From positions 1-44,859 of the forward strand of contig NZ_BCMG01000016.1 of NCBI RefSeq assembly GCF_002217945.1: 44,859 nt of DNA, read 5' to 3'. The DNA is from Secundilactobacillus silagei JCM 19001. GTDB lineage: Bacteria; Bacillota; Bacilli; Lactobacillales; Lactobacillaceae. The notes beneath the pieces are model-generated. The model saw nothing but the letters and a program-made list of their open reading frames with translations. It was not told the origin of the DNA and ran no database searches. Shown here piece by piece: positions 29,201 through 36,097 of the stretch. The stretch's first letter is position 1. Each line of letters begins with the position of its first letter. Position numbers and translations under genes: made by a program.

Positions 29201-30249
29201 GTACGCGGGCTTACAGTAAAGGCCAAGTACCGGACGCAGTGAGTGTTACCCTAGGCGACTACTATGGTCCAACGACGAAGCAGGATCCTGACGGCGGTAC
29301 TACAACGACGGTCACGAATCCAAAGCACGAAGTGACGACCATTGATAAGACATGGCCAGATGGCGACAAGACACACGTGGATATCACACCAAATGATACC
29401 GATCCATCGAAGACGGCGGTTACGACGACTGAAACAACTAAGGGCCAAACTCCGGTAGGACCAGTCAACGTACCAACAAATACGTCGGTAACGACTGGTA
29501 AGACAACGGTTACGAATCACGAACCTGATGGTGGTGTGACCCTGAGTCACCAGCCAGATGATGATATTACTGGTCAACCAACCGGCAGCACCACAGGTGA
29601 AACTATTACGCCAAACGGTTCAATCAGTTATACCAAGTCAAGTATGACCACACCTGAGAGTGTGACGACTGACGATTATTACGACAATACTCAGACGTCA
29701 GGGAACGATAATAGTGGTCGTACTGATACTACTGATACTACTGGTACTCCAACTGGTTCTACTGTTACGACTGGAACTGCAGTTACTAATCCTACGACGA
29801 CTACTACTGGTGATGCTATTGCCAACAGTGGTACTCCTAACGCTACTGGTACGACAACTGCTAATGATGGTACGACTGATACCACAAGTGCCACAGTTGC
29901 TAATACTAAGAATGGTAAAGCTGGTAATCCAACTGGTACGACTACGAACCAATCTGGTTCTGAAACGACAACTAGCACGAGTGCTGCAAATACAGTAAGT
30001 AATAACAGCACGAATGGTACAGGTCGTAATTTGAGTAATGATCAAGCAACTGGTCAAGTGGTTACTGCAAGTCAAGCTGGTACAGCCTCAGTCTCATTGA
30101 AGGCAAATGCTAACAAGACGAACCAGGGTAAGTTGCCGCAAACATCAGAAGCTTCTCACAATGAAACAGCAGTATTCGGTCTCCTAGGTGTAATCTTGTC
30201 ATTCTTCGGTTTGGCAGGTGCACGTCGTAAACGTCACGATGATGACTAA
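20296..30249 (+). CDS. Giant sortase-anchored mucus-binding-type surface adhesin
   Basis: The protein has 3317 residues. The start at 20296 is preferred over ATG 20281 because GGGGG lies eight bases before it. Residues about 24-56 form a KxYKxGKxW-type signal peptide (KMYKAHKKW, then a hydrophobic core, cleavage probably after VQA56). A Ser/Thr/Ala-rich segment (57-280) and a largely helical unique region (about 350-950) follow. Beta domains of MucBP and Mub-B2 type come next (for example AVVHLVHKTTTINPND), then two 274-residue repeats, three 141-residue repeats, and a Thr/Gly/Asn-rich wall-spanning stretch. The end is LPQTSE (3280-3285), a hydrophobic segment and ARRKRHDDD, the sortase signal of the LPQTxE type known from L. 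plantarum. The likely role is adhesion to mucus or other glycoproteins; the ligand is unknown. It stands alone, with its own promoter and terminator. Confidence 0.93.
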   Translation: MNSRRFMKSRNQLLRDEGQTKTHYKMYKAHKKWLYAGISMLFFGAGMLLTDVNVQADSDSSNANSTDTTAVETAPSQALQQKSVVLGTGAANSVSSDSASDAAAPKTADTTGSTTAENAGTAANDNATQNTRGDKVSSASADTAANTDQSAAKSTTQSKTGTETGNQPASSTVTDNSATKTSDADSQNETPVTKAASDSSTKQATDKQATENDNQSAAKSAAATTDKAKTADTSSALFAKDGSLSDAAKALIAVQDKTNLNTTNATSKTGDATATNNGKTASVSAVTDKLAQALAKLPDGSAFKTLADGTVEFDLPAGVTSEELQSAQNALANSGLKAIKVTAVEDGNTTGWRNYDTLGTDNVKANTGVKTGYLENVLRTPMTMADFALMTAAGTGAFNDPVTNANVTNATATQLQTFYNDLVTKYGPSGVHLTNALSDGVLSDTANGNATTIENFAGMMDYLSKMYYYFVGSSDSYVNQLVDKLNKSTSDMQVAMTEYGHGADTDILHVFELANNVFSTKYIMPVNEGSTQQDLKASAMDSYTTLDSTDPTFAKDIFEPFINGIVGTYISEIVPGAEKYIIENVVPAVNTISDTRNSTVSDKAGVLAATNANSNALTHTLMTLDGSYSLTTIITHIEAMYQKIGSSFDGSIFTSWIPAFMSLDSNAYVGVYVGALEPSNNLTFDHDKLAGNATPFYNFSMYNQLYLAYSKAIVSAAYGYAMVGKYNAIKLMYSENPSDPNAVWNGMNVSTKPADIDISKFGSQVAPTSDVAGTTVQNDVIKQTYQQGIWDVYHYIKPFYDQAIKDKAANNAISSSDPDFVNKVWNEVKGSLVDTTGAAVTTNYTGTDTGSANPHDQSNYASPQTQAYLASFYANAVGENQLSYSLQPTLETVVQDASGSVIKTNYTPLGKPVMTGSNGQPLVGSFGGQADLSNLPQTAYDAENNPYQKPANLTSVIIPESGGLINVPYDVETVTAGQVTVQQKGAPADATFDYTITDSTGKVMGGAHGATYSDTNKIDLSDGQTINISVPTTTGYVTSVTPQSSISYNDTINAINKITVNYGHLVNYTVQAKSASGDVLGTSASISGVSGAPIDVSKLPVINGYTAPKFNDNDTNTKNDTPVIPTTDGAVAVTYVGDAQTLTVTQTGAPTGQEMPTPSFTYKVNQDTTEQTGTYGAAINVHTGDKITITPGAVSNYHAAGSAVTVKPTATKAVVNYIGNNATLTINQVGLPAGSNPGFTYVDGSDAAKQGTYGTNLTVHYGDHIVITAGAFPNYTPTFGTETINTMGNTASVNFVYVIDTKTVPLSLANASGQAISGTYDGTTKASDLLKKAVQTGDGTSWLAWNTGALGTYLNDPANSSAKTIFLTSLKNMGTDQNFTKYFSVDGDGTDVKQGGYDYSLTADGIAKINAALFTAGNKYQVTFTPDATKGKVNIKQLGVTVTPVVTGFTSKSTVKTVTPEGGGAPVSESVLTITPTATLTYTVTGKPTTNVPSTTGLVTAFPDADDYAVTNQTDFTQVKVAVSAKGLGVLSAANGNYAFTSATVPVDTVSASFAYTDLGSPVPTVLFTDHVVDMVNASTNGNNRTYTVNLAGFPNGNLYQLQNPADKTVTYNFTNNKSHLIYLTHLNTTIPVTVTDTNGTALKSGTVTVDPLDKPNGTTTVDPTVDGYPVSQLHSITTTYINDVARNPQGVVKLVSTMTADGTSFTTIRTHADGTIENMGTTNATQFQTAGQLMAKMYTGGGSPISFGSPVTITTPNNFVPFASVQVVYNAKATANITFHDDTDNKDLPDTQTVSDFPGGSAQNVVVNIPTNYVLAPSMTTGANLTIAPGVVTYTGRVTNDDYDNAVVHLVHKTTTINPNDTTTDTDDYKATHKMISVNVTTNNPDGGTVTNGTQSAVYTRAALKDAITGAYGYGSDTSWAIDPSAGALKPVSVSVNTGYKATYSGTENGTALTISDNSVANIGTRISDTDISNAVKADNADDVNLAYAVEYTQTNFDPTHGGDTTKGDPEGSQAKYLNGVINVNYTADGATTASINSHDQKIKVYRTATLNSDGKSVSYTPWTKNTNGKVSTDPANPEPADLVDELTKVNAPTVPGFTVDAVSGDTDAVTATDMAEVTPSENDTTTNKTLKRTVDYTAVEYDKNHAGTVEGTQVDYLQGKITVNTSYQGLDTPKAATKQTVNVQRTAHVGADGHSVTYGDWTTSDGQTTTLVTTLTTANATPQPTYDVTSVTGDTGAYDSAAFDKAIDGDATATPAKPAQKASDGYKDTLNRTINYTKHSFGPTDDGGTNDPDGTQAKYLNGEITVHYTAAGANQDLSSLDGQPVKVYRTATVGDDGHSVSYTSWTTNTNGKGGKDSDVLVASLAPADVPGVPGHTLKNIDQSDYTAKDFAGVTAGATDTETTLTRTVNYTTDEYNVTHPGNVDGTQIEYLQGKITVNTSYQGLDTSKGATQETVNVQRTAHVGADGHSVTYGDWTTSDGQTTTLVTALTTANATPQPTYDVTSVTGDTGAYDSAAFDKVIDGDATATPAKPAQKASDGYKDTLNRTINYTKHSFGPTDGGGTNDPDGTQAKYLNGEITVHYTAAGANQDLSSLDGQPVKVYRTATVGDDGHSVSYTSWTTNTNGKGGKDSDVLVASLAPADVPGVPGHTLKNIDQSDYTAEDFAGVTAGATDTETTLTRTVNYTVVPQFKAFVGDALSINPGDYYGPTTKQDPDGGTTTTVTNPKHEVTTIDKTWPDGDKTHVDITPNDTDPSKTAVTMTETTKGQTPVGPVNVPTGTSVTTGKTTVTNNEPKDGVTLKHQPTDTPSDPAGSTTTTTGETILPDGTRAYSKGQVPDAVSVTPGDYYGPTTKQDPDGGTTTTVTNPKHEVTTIDKTWPDGDKTHVDITPNDTDPSKTAVTTTETTKGQTPVGPVNVPTGTSVTTGKTTVTNNEPKDGVTLKHQPTDTPSDPAGSTTTTTGETILPDGTRAYSKGQVPDAVSVTLGDYYGPTTKQDPDGGTTTTVTNPKHEVTTIDKTWPDGDKTHVDITPNDTDPSKTAVTTTETTKGQTPVGPVNVPTNTSVTTGKTTVTNHEPDGGVTLSHQPDDDITGQPTGSTTGETITPNGSISYTKSSMTTPESVTTDDYYDNTQTSGNDNSGRTDTTDTTGTPTGSTVTTGTAVTNPTTTTTGDAIANSGTPNATGTTTANDGTTDTTSATVANTKNGKAGNPTGTTTNQSGSETTTSTSAANTVSNNSTNGTGRNLSNDQATGQVVTASQAGTASVSLKANANKTNQGKLPQTSEASHNETAVFGLLGVILSFFGLAGARRKRHDDD
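26776..28356 (+). repeat. Two near-identical 759-bp repeats in the adhesin gene (period 822 bp)
   Basis: Bases 26776-27534 recur at 27598-28356 with few changes, mostly near AAGGCGGCC versus AAGGGTGCC and some single bases. The period is 274 codons. Each unit joins two related Mub-like subdomains, one with VQRTAHVGADGHSVTYGDW and one with VYRTATVGDDGHSVSYTSW. Confidence 0.9.
28405..29516 (+). repeat. Three tandem 423-bp repeats in the adhesin gene
   Basis: Units begin at 28405, 28828 and 29251 with GGCGACTACTATGGTCC and are exactly 141 codons long. The first two are almost identical, and the third departs from the pattern after about 29475. The protein motif is DYYGPTTKQDPDGGTTTTV. The long open frames on the opposite strand in this region are produced by the composition of the repeats. 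Confidence 0.92.
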
Positions 30250-30305
30250 AATACTAAGTAACAAGTTAACTAACGCGCAGAGACACGTTTAGCTGACGAC
30301 AAATG

Positions 30306-30338
30306 GACACCCTTCAATAACTGGAGGGTGTCTTTTTG
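30306..30338 (+). terminator. Adhesin terminator
   Basis: GACACCCT pairs with AGGGTGTC and TTTTTGTG follows, 57 bases after the stop codon. Confidence 0.85.
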
Positions 30339-30387
30339 TGTCGTAAACAGGATTCATATTTAGCATATTATTACTTAAATTCAGCAC

Positions 30388-30424
30388 AAAAAGCCCGCAT
30401 ATCACAATTGATATGCGGGCTTTA
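30388..30424 (-). terminator. Terminator of the DedA gene
   Basis: AAAGCCCGCATATCA pairs perfectly with its complement with a four-base loop, and on the minus strand TTTTTGTG follows. The plus-strand tail is also short T, so it may work both ways. Confidence 0.8.
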
Positions 30425-30433
30425 GCATCATTT

Positions 30434-31051
30434 TCAATTCTTTCGTTGCTTCTTTAAATAGTACAGAACACTAACGAGCACGATTAAGATGATAACCACA
30501 ATTAAGATGATTGATGAGGCGTCTTCAAACCAGCCCAGAACGGTTTTCCAATGATTACCAGCAAGCGCCCCTGCATAGATCAGGACCGTGTTCCAAATCG
30601 CTGCTCCCAGAATTGAAAGGACGACAAACGACCAGAAGGGGTATTCAGCCATACCGGCGGGGATTGAAATCAGACTGCGAACTACCGGTACGAAACGACC
30701 GTAGAAGATGGCGATGCTGCCCCGGCGATTGAAGAAAGTACTGGCACGTTCAATGTCAGACTGTTTTAAGCGAAGCAGCCGGCCCATGCGGGTACCGACA
30801 AATTGACTTAGCCGCTCCACTGAAACCAGTCGGCCAATACCATATAGGAGAATTGCACCCAGTATTGAGCCCAGTGTTGAAGCCAGAATCGCGCCCCAAA
30901 CGGTTAGATGACTGGTGAGGGTTAAAAAGCCAGTAAAGGTGAGAATGACCTCAGAAGGAATTGGTGGAAAAACATTTTCTAGCATGATTAAAAAAATGAT
31001 TGCCAGATAACCATACTGATCAATGAGTGTCATGATCGTTTGCGTATTCAT
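30434..31051 (-). CDS. DedA/SNARE-associated family membrane protein
   Basis: The protein has 205 residues with about four to five hydrophobic segments. The family marks are ENVFPPIPSEVILTFTGFL near the N-terminus and FYGRFVPVVRSLISIPAGMAEYPFWSFV. DedA proteins are thought to move lipid carriers such as undecaprenyl phosphate, or phospholipids, across the membrane and to affect pH and drug tolerance. TTAGGAG precedes the ATG. It is 95 bases downstream of the serA-like gene on the same strand, with no clear terminator between them, so read-through is possible. Confidence 0.9.
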   Translation of the reverse strand: MNTQTIMTLIDQYGYLAIIFLIMLENVFPPIPSEVILTFTGFLTLTSHLTVWGAILASTLGSILGAILLYGIGRLVSVERLSQFVGTRMGRLLRLKQSDIERASTFFNRRGSIAIFYGRFVPVVRSLISIPAGMAEYPFWSFVVLSILGAAIWNTVLIYAGALAGNHWKTVLGWFEDASSIILIVVIILIVLVSVLYYLKKQRKN

Positions 31052-31146
31052 AAGCGCGCTCCTAACGATGTAGTGGGATGAGTTCTCTTTAGTTTAGCGA
31101 AACTTTAGTCACGCGGTCAATCAGCTTGCACCAGGCTTAGAGATTC

Positions 31147-32310
31147 TTAAGCATTCAGATTATCGAGAATACGAACTCGCAAGGTGCCAGTAACTGCCTT
31201 AAGTTCATTAATTAACTGATTTTTCTGATCAGTTGTGACGTTGTTAGCCACTAGATTAATGTTGACCAGCATGTAGCCGTAGTCGCCCTTAGTATTACTG
31301 ATCATCTCCAGGATCGGCACATGGTAGCGGTTGAGGATGCTTGAAACGTCATTCCACAATGAAGCGCGCGACTTGAAGAAGACGGTTAAACGGTTGGGAC
31401 TGCTAAAGCTGAGGTCGGCGGTTGGAAAGTTAACGGAAGCGCGAATGACACCCGTTTCCAGGAAATCCCGCATGTTTTTCACGGTCAGGTTGGCGCTCTT
31501 GGAGAGGGCTTCGACCGTGTTGCCGCCTAGGTGCGGTAACATCACCACGTGACCTTGGTCCTGGAGGGCTTCAGCTGGAAAATCAGTGATGTATTGTTTA
31601 AATTGGCCCTGGTTCAAGGCTTCAATTACGGCTTGATCATCCACCAGCGCACCCCGCCCAAAGTTGAGCAGCACCGCTTTTTTCTTCATCAATTGGAACT
31701 GTTTGGCAGCTATAATCCCGCGGGTACTTTCAGTAAGCGGTAGGAGCAATACGACGAAATCCGCTACGGCTAAGACGTCATCAATGGTTGCCAATTGCTG
31801 AACGGCTTGCAGCCCCTTAGAACTGCGGTTATAGCCCACCACTTGCATACCGAGGTGATAACAGCTATCGGCCAGTTGCTGACCAATTGTACCAAGGCCC
31901 ACGATGCCGATGGTTTTACCGTATAATTCGCCGCCAATAAACTGGTAGCGTGTGGCTTCGGCCTGCGTCTGCAGGTCATCGCCAGTCAGGGCTGCCGTGT
32001 GTGCGATGGCGGTCTGCAACGGCCGCACACTAGTAAAAAGCGCCTGCAAGATAAGTTCTTTAACGGCGTTGGCGTTAGCACCTGGGGTATTAAAAACGGC
32101 CGTTCCGTTTTGCGTGCAGGCCTCAATATTAATGGTATTCGTGCCAATACCGGCGCGCGCTACTAGTAACAGCCGTGGCGTGATCAACTGATCTGAGACG
32201 TTGGAACTGCGGACAATAATGGCGTCAGGCGTGTTGGTATCGCTGACCTGGAAGGTCTTGTCGTTAAATGCACTTAAGTTAAATTCATCAATTGCTTTTA
32301 TTTGATACAT
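31147..32310 (-). CDS. serA: D-3-phosphoglycerate dehydrogenase-like protein with ACT domain
   Basis: The protein has 387 residues. The N-terminal catalytic and NAD-binding parts show RAGIGTNTINIEAC, the dinucleotide fold GIVGLGTIGQQLAD and the catalytic His in MLPHLGGNTVEA. A C-terminal ACT domain (from about 310, LTVFFKSRASLWNDVSSIL) suggests amino-acid feedback. This is the form of SerA found in many Firmicutes, and it would make 3-phosphohydroxypyruvate for serine synthesis. serC is not adjacent, so another 2-hydroxyacid substrate remains possible. The second of two consecutive ATG codons (32310) is better spaced from GGAGG (seven bases) than the first (four). Confidence 0.82.
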   Translation of the reverse strand: MYQIKAIDEFNLSAFNDKTFQVSDTNTPDAIIVRSSNVSDQLITPRLLLVARAGIGTNTINIEACTQNGTAVFNTPGANANAVKELILQALFTSVRPLQTAIAHTAALTGDDLQTQAEATRYQFIGGELYGKTIGIVGLGTIGQQLADSCYHLGMQVVGYNRSSKGLQAVQQLATIDDVLAVADFVVLLLPLTESTRGIIAAKQFQLMKKKAVLLNFGRGALVDDQAVIEALNQGQFKQYITDFPAEALQDQGHVVMLPHLGGNTVEALSKSANLTVKNMRDFLETGVIRASVNFPTADLSFSSPNRLTVFFKSRASLWNDVSSILNRYHVPILEMISNTKGDYGYMLVNINLVANNVTTDQKNQLINELKAVTGTLRVRILDNLNA

Positions 32311-32373
32311 CATTTAACCTCCAAAAAGGATTTTCGAGTATAATAAGTTCAAATTTTAAAAGGGGTGAGACCA

Positions 32374-32997
32374 ATGCATATTGATTACGTAAAACTCTCA
32401 AAGGATCGGCCAACGATTGGCGAAGGTGGCCAGATCAAGGATACTAAATTTGGTCACTACGTTGAAATTGGCAGCCAGAATTTTATCGATAACAGTACCA
32501 TTGATGATTACACGTATACTGGTCAGCTATGCTTTATTCAAAACAGTGAGTTGAAGCGTTTCATCAGCATGGCAGCCATGGTTCGCATTGGCCCGACTAA
32601 CCATCCTTATAATAGACCAAGTCAGCATATTTTTGCATACAATGGTGTTGGTTACGGCTTTGGTGATCCCGACACGGCGTTTTTGCAGCAGCGCCGAGAA
32701 TTGAAAACGGTGATCGGTAACGACGTCTGGCTGGGACACGATGTAGTGGTTCAAGCTGGCGTAACCGTGGGCGATGGCGCGGTGGTCGGGGCTGGCGCGG
32801 TCGTCACTAAAGATGTTGAACCCTATACGATTGTTGGTGGTATTCCGGGCAAAAAGATCAAGGACCGATTCCCGGATGAAATTAAGGCGGATCTGGCTAA
32901 GATTGCTTGGTGGAATTGGTCGCGGGAAGAATTGGAAGCAAACTACGCCGATTTTAGATTACCGATTGAAGAATTTGTTGCTAAGCATTTACAGTAG
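32374..32997 (+). CDS. Hexapeptide-repeat acetyltransferase
   Basis: The protein has 207 residues and is a left-handed beta-helix enzyme related to xenobiotic (chloramphenicol-type) and phosphonate-cluster acetyltransferases. Hexapeptide rungs are visible as VWLGHDVVVQAGVTVGDGAVVGAGAVVTKDV, and the probable catalytic His is in IGPTNHPYNRPSQH. The closing KKIKDRFPDEIKADLAKIAWWNWS is typical of this group. The acceptor is unknown. The start at 32374 follows AAGGGG. The gene is divergent from serA and ends at its own terminator; TATAAT at 32339-32344 is a likely -10 box. Confidence 0.85.
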   Translation: MHIDYVKLSKDRPTIGEGGQIKDTKFGHYVEIGSQNFIDNSTIDDYTYTGQLCFIQNSELKRFISMAAMVRIGPTNHPYNRPSQHIFAYNGVGYGFGDPDTAFLQQRRELKTVIGNDVWLGHDVVVQAGVTVGDGAVVGAGAVVTKDVEPYTIVGGIPGKKIKDRFPDEIKADLAKIAWWNWSREELEANYADFRLPIEEFVAKHLQ

Positions 32998-33006
32998 AAT
33001 TATCAG

Positions 33007-33045
33007 AGGCTCTACCGTTGTGGTAATAATGGTAGAACCTTTTTT
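33007..33045 (+). terminator. Acetyltransferase gene terminator
   Basis: AGGCTCTACC pairs with GGTAGAACCT (one mismatch) and a run of T follows. Confidence 0.75.
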
Positions 33046-33145
33046 GATGGGCAAATAATGTAGACCAATTTCAAAAAACAATTGCATCTGACGGCAATTG
33101 GCGCTACGGTAATAGTTAAAAAACTTTTAAGAAGGGAGCATCCAA

Positions 33146-33469
33146 ATGACCGATGATGAACAGCACGTGGCCATGCAATTGATCTTAGCTGCGGGTGACG
33201 TTAAGAAGTTGGCGTTTGAGGGGATCGACCTAGCCAAAAAGGGTGATATTCAGGCAGCCAAGGCCAACTTTACTGCTGCCCAAAAGCGCCTGGGTGAGGG
33301 GCATCAAGCCCAAAGTGACTACATTCGCGACCACGTTGATTCAGATGATGGGCCATCGTTACTGATGGTGCATGCTCAGGATCATCTGAGCATGGCGATG
33401 ACGACGATTGAACTTGGTCGTGAACTGGTCGAAGTCTACGCGCAAATGGCTAAACAAAAATATCTGTGA
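33146..33469 (+). CDS. PTS system IIA component, lactose/cellobiose family
   Basis: The protein has 107 residues, the usual size of the all-helical IIA of the Lac family. The phosphorylated His is probably the one in LMVHAQDHLSMAMT, and the helix AGDVKKLAFEGIDLAKKGD is typical. It would pass phosphate from HPr to a IIB partner, but no IIB, IIC or glycosidase gene is present, so it is an orphan in this window. AAGAAGGGAG precedes the ATG. It may serve a IIC elsewhere or have a regulatory role. Confidence 0.88.
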   Translation: MTDDEQHVAMQLILAAGDVKKLAFEGIDLAKKGDIQAAKANFTAAQKRLGEGHQAQSDYIRDHVDSDDGPSLLMVHAQDHLSMAMTTIELGRELVEVYAQMAKQKYL

Positions 33470-33585
33470 AACCGAACTTTTAGCAAACAATTGTGTTTAA
33501 TGTTCAGAATTTATTTGAATGACGATTCTATAGATGATAGTATGGAAATACAGACAATATAAAACCGAATGAGGGGTAGTGGATC

Positions 33586-34884
33586 TTGGAAACTGTTCAT
33601 AACGATCGTTCAGTAGTAAAGAACTTAATTTTAGGCTTTCAGCATTTATTAGCGATGTATTCTGGTGACATTTTAGTTCCGTTACTGATTGGTGGCGCGC
33701 TTCACTTTAGCGCTGCTCAGATGACTTATTTGGTTTCAATGGATATTTTTATGTGTGGTATAGCAACGTTGCTGCAGTTAAAGCGAACGGCGATTACCGG
33801 GATCGGGTTACCGGTCGTCTTGGGGTGTGCCGTTGAATACGTCGCACCGCTGCAGAGTATTGGGAATCATTTCGGCTGGACTTATATGTATGGCGGCATT
33901 ATTGCTGCTGGGATCTTTATCCTTTTGGTGGCTGGACCATTTGCCAACTTAAGACGGTTCTTTCCACCAGTAGTGACCGGCTCGTTGATCACTTTGATTG
34001 GTTTTACGTTGATTCCGGTGGCGTTTCAAAACCTTGGTGGCGGCAATGCGGCTGCTAAAAGCTTTGGTTCACCAATCAACTTAACGTTAGGGTTTACAAC
34101 GGCATTAGTGATTGTGATTTTTAACATCTGGGGTCGCGGTTTTATTAAGCAAATTGCGATTTTAATTGGTATCTTAGTTGGCACATTGTTAGCCATTGCG
34201 TTGGGAAAAGTGGGCTTTGCACCAGTGAGTGCCGCTCATTGGCTGCAGCTGCCGCGGCCATTTTACTTTGGCGTTCCCCGCTTTGAATGGTCATCCATTG
34301 CCACGATGATCTTAGCTGCCGTTACTTGTATGATCGAATCCACCGGCGTTTACTTCGCACTGGCAGAAATTACCGGTCGTGATCTGGACACGAAGGACCT
34401 GAAGCATGGTTATCGTTCTGAAGGGATTGCAGCCATTCTTGGTGGTATTTTCAATACCTTTCCATATTCGACCTTCTCACAAAACGTTGGGATCGTTCAA
34501 TTATCGGGAATTAAAAAATTACGACCAGTTTACTATTCAGCGTTCCTATTAATTGTCTTAGGTTTGATTCCCAAGTTTGGGGCCATCGCAACGTTGATCC
34601 CAGCTTCTGTCTTGGGTGGCGCGATGCTAGTGATGTTTGGCATGGTGGGCGCTCAAGGCATCAAGATGCTGATGAAGGTTGAACTTAACAACCGTAACCT
34701 GTTGATCATTGCGGTTTCTGTCGGCCTAGGATTAGGCGTGACTACTCAGCCCGCACTGTTCCAGTTCTTACCAGCTGAAGCCCAGACCATTTTGAGCAAC
34801 GGGATGGTAGTTGGGAGCTTTGTCGCGGTGATCCTCAATATTTTGTTAAACAATACGTCACTGCAGCATAAAGTTGAAGAATAA
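33586..34884 (+). CDS. Nucleobase:cation symporter-2 family permease (xanthine/uracil type)
   Basis: The protein has 432 residues with about 12-14 membrane segments. The NCS2 motif is seen as FSQNVGIVQLSG, with Ser where Thr is usual. Other marks are GIGLPVVLGCAVEYV and IESTGVYFALAEITGRDL, which contains the conserved Glu. It probably imports xanthine, guanine or uracil with protons. The start is TTG at 33586, nine bases after GAGGGG. No purine riboswitch is seen upstream and no phosphoribosyltransferase gene is adjacent, so the substrate stays open. Confidence 0.9.
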   Translation: METVHNDRSVVKNLILGFQHLLAMYSGDILVPLLIGGALHFSAAQMTYLVSMDIFMCGIATLLQLKRTAITGIGLPVVLGCAVEYVAPLQSIGNHFGWTYMYGGIIAAGIFILLVAGPFANLRRFFPPVVTGSLITLIGFTLIPVAFQNLGGGNAAAKSFGSPINLTLGFTTALVIVIFNIWGRGFIKQIAILIGILVGTLLAIALGKVGFAPVSAAHWLQLPRPFYFGVPRFEWSSIATMILAAVTCMIESTGVYFALAEITGRDLDTKDLKHGYRSEGIAAILGGIFNTFPYSTFSQNVGIVQLSGIKKLRPVYYSAFLLIVLGLIPKFGAIATLIPASVLGGAMLVMFGMVGAQGIKMLMKVELNNRNLLIIAVSVGLGLGVTTQPALFQFLPAEAQTILSNGMVVGSFVAVILNILLNNTSLQHKVEE

Positions 34885-34894
34885 TAGTTAACGA

Positions 34895-34922
34895 AGCAGT
34901 CCAGTAACGGGCTGCTTTTTTT
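34895..34922 (+). terminator. Permease gene terminator
   Basis: AGCAG-CC pairs with GG-CTGCT and a seven-T run follows. Confidence 0.8.
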
Positions 34923-35087
34923 GTTCTAAAAAAGCTTGAATTAGCAAGCTTAAGGTAAGTTGAAAGTCATAAAGTGTAAAGGACCGTTAAACAGTGGCTA
35001 AAGGAAGCCAATTGGACTGATTCTAATCAAATTTTAACTGAATAAAGAGCTAAAAACTGCTACGATAAATGTGCTAAATACTTGTTG

Positions 35088-35156
35088 GCATACGATTTTG
35101 CCGTCGTGTGCAGAAGAAGGGGTCTCAATAACTAATCAGTTATTGGGGCTCTTTTT
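35088..35156 (+). ncRNA. Small-RNA candidate or stray terminator
   Basis: Two hairpins stand in tandem in a 348-base gap. GCATACGA pairs with TCGTGTGC (35088-35111), and then CTCAATAACT pairs with AGTTATTGGG (35119-35149) followed by CTTTTT. A terminator over 200 bases downstream of the permease terminator, with no ORF between, implies some transcript ends here. I could not find a convincing promoter; TACGAT at 35061 lacks a -35. The rest of the gap shows nothing else. Confidence 0.35.
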
Positions 35157-35233
35157 GCGTAAGGTCTTAATCGTTGCATTTGCCGTAAAAGTTCAATATG
35201 ATAACGGAAAATAATGAATAGGGGGAAGCACAA

Positions 35234-36010
35234 ATGTTATCTGAAAAGGATTTAAAACGCCCATTGCTGGCTGAACTGAAGACCATTACGCTACCACCAA
35301 AATTAGTTGCCCAATTGCAGGCGAGTTACGCTTGGGTGGCTGTTGAAGGTGAGCAATCCTTTGCGAGCTTAATTTCGCCCGTGGGTACTGACGAGGTGGC
35401 ACTGGCGCATTTTATGGATAATGCCCAGCTGAACCACCATGATCTGAAACGGTTCAAGGACCGCAACGTTTCCGACGGCGATATTTTAGCAAGCTTTAAA
35501 TTCAACGAAGTAACGGCTACTACTGAGCAGTATTTAGGCACCTATTTGTTACAACAAGTTCAACACGATGCCCGGTTGCTGCCGTTGATGGGGGCGCTGT
35601 CGTTAGCGCGTTACGACACGATCGGCGTGTTTGCGGCAATGTTAACGTCAATGACTGATTCGGTAGCCGATACGCTTATTGAAATGAGTGCCCGGTTATT
35701 AGCCCGGATTGCGCCTCAATTAGAAACGCTGGACCATGTACCAGCAGAAGCGGATGTCATTGTTCCCGCAGACCTGGTAATCGCGGTTGAAGATCAGCAG
35801 GGGCATGTCAGCAAAATTCCGGTTGCGATGATCGATTGGCTCGCCGATAATTTGGCAGCCATCAAGCAGTTAGCCTCTGACGATGAAATTGGACTGCTCA
35901 ACTTACTGAACGGACAAACGGATGATAATAGTCTTATTATTCGTGACTGGCTGATACGCAACAATGATGATTCTAAGCCGTTTACTCAGTGGATCTTTCA
36001 GCAGCGTTAG
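35234..36010 (+). CDS. Hypothetical protein, soluble
   Basis: The protein has 258 residues and I do not recognise it. It has no signal peptide, membrane segment or known catalytic motif. It looks mainly alpha-helical, with a central part rich in Ala and Leu (LARYDTIGVFAAMLTSMTDSVADTLIEMSARLLARI) and a C-terminal acidic stretch. TAGGGGGAAG precedes the ATG, and codon use resembles the neighbouring genes, so it is a real gene. It is alone between the small-RNA candidate and the deoxyribosyltransferase, on the same strand as the latter; 87 bases separate them. Confidence 0.75.
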   Translation: MLSEKDLKRPLLAELKTITLPPKLVAQLQASYAWVAVEGEQSFASLISPVGTDEVALAHFMDNAQLNHHDLKRFKDRNVSDGDILASFKFNEVTATTEQYLGTYLLQQVQHDARLLPLMGALSLARYDTIGVFAAMLTSMTDSVADTLIEMSARLLARIAPQLETLDHVPAEADVIVPADLVIAVEDQQGHVSKIPVAMIDWLADNLAAIKQLASDDEIGLLNLLNGQTDDNSLIIRDWLIRNNDDSKPFTQWIFQQR

Positions 36011-36097
36011 CCGGTTAAAATGAGGGCATTTTAATGATTAAATTCGGTCTAAATATGGTATGCTAATGGATAATATAACAAAGGAGTGTGCCTTGTC

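Noticed and set aside
28201-29226. 341-codon open frame on the minus strand inside the adhesin gene
   Set aside because: It is a by-product of the Thr/Pro/Gly-rich repeats; the product is Trp/Arg/Cys-rich with an implausible composition and repeats with the DNA period.
33470-33585. Purine riboswitch before the nucleobase permease
   Set aside because: The 116 bases lack the three-way-junction core and any terminator hairpin.
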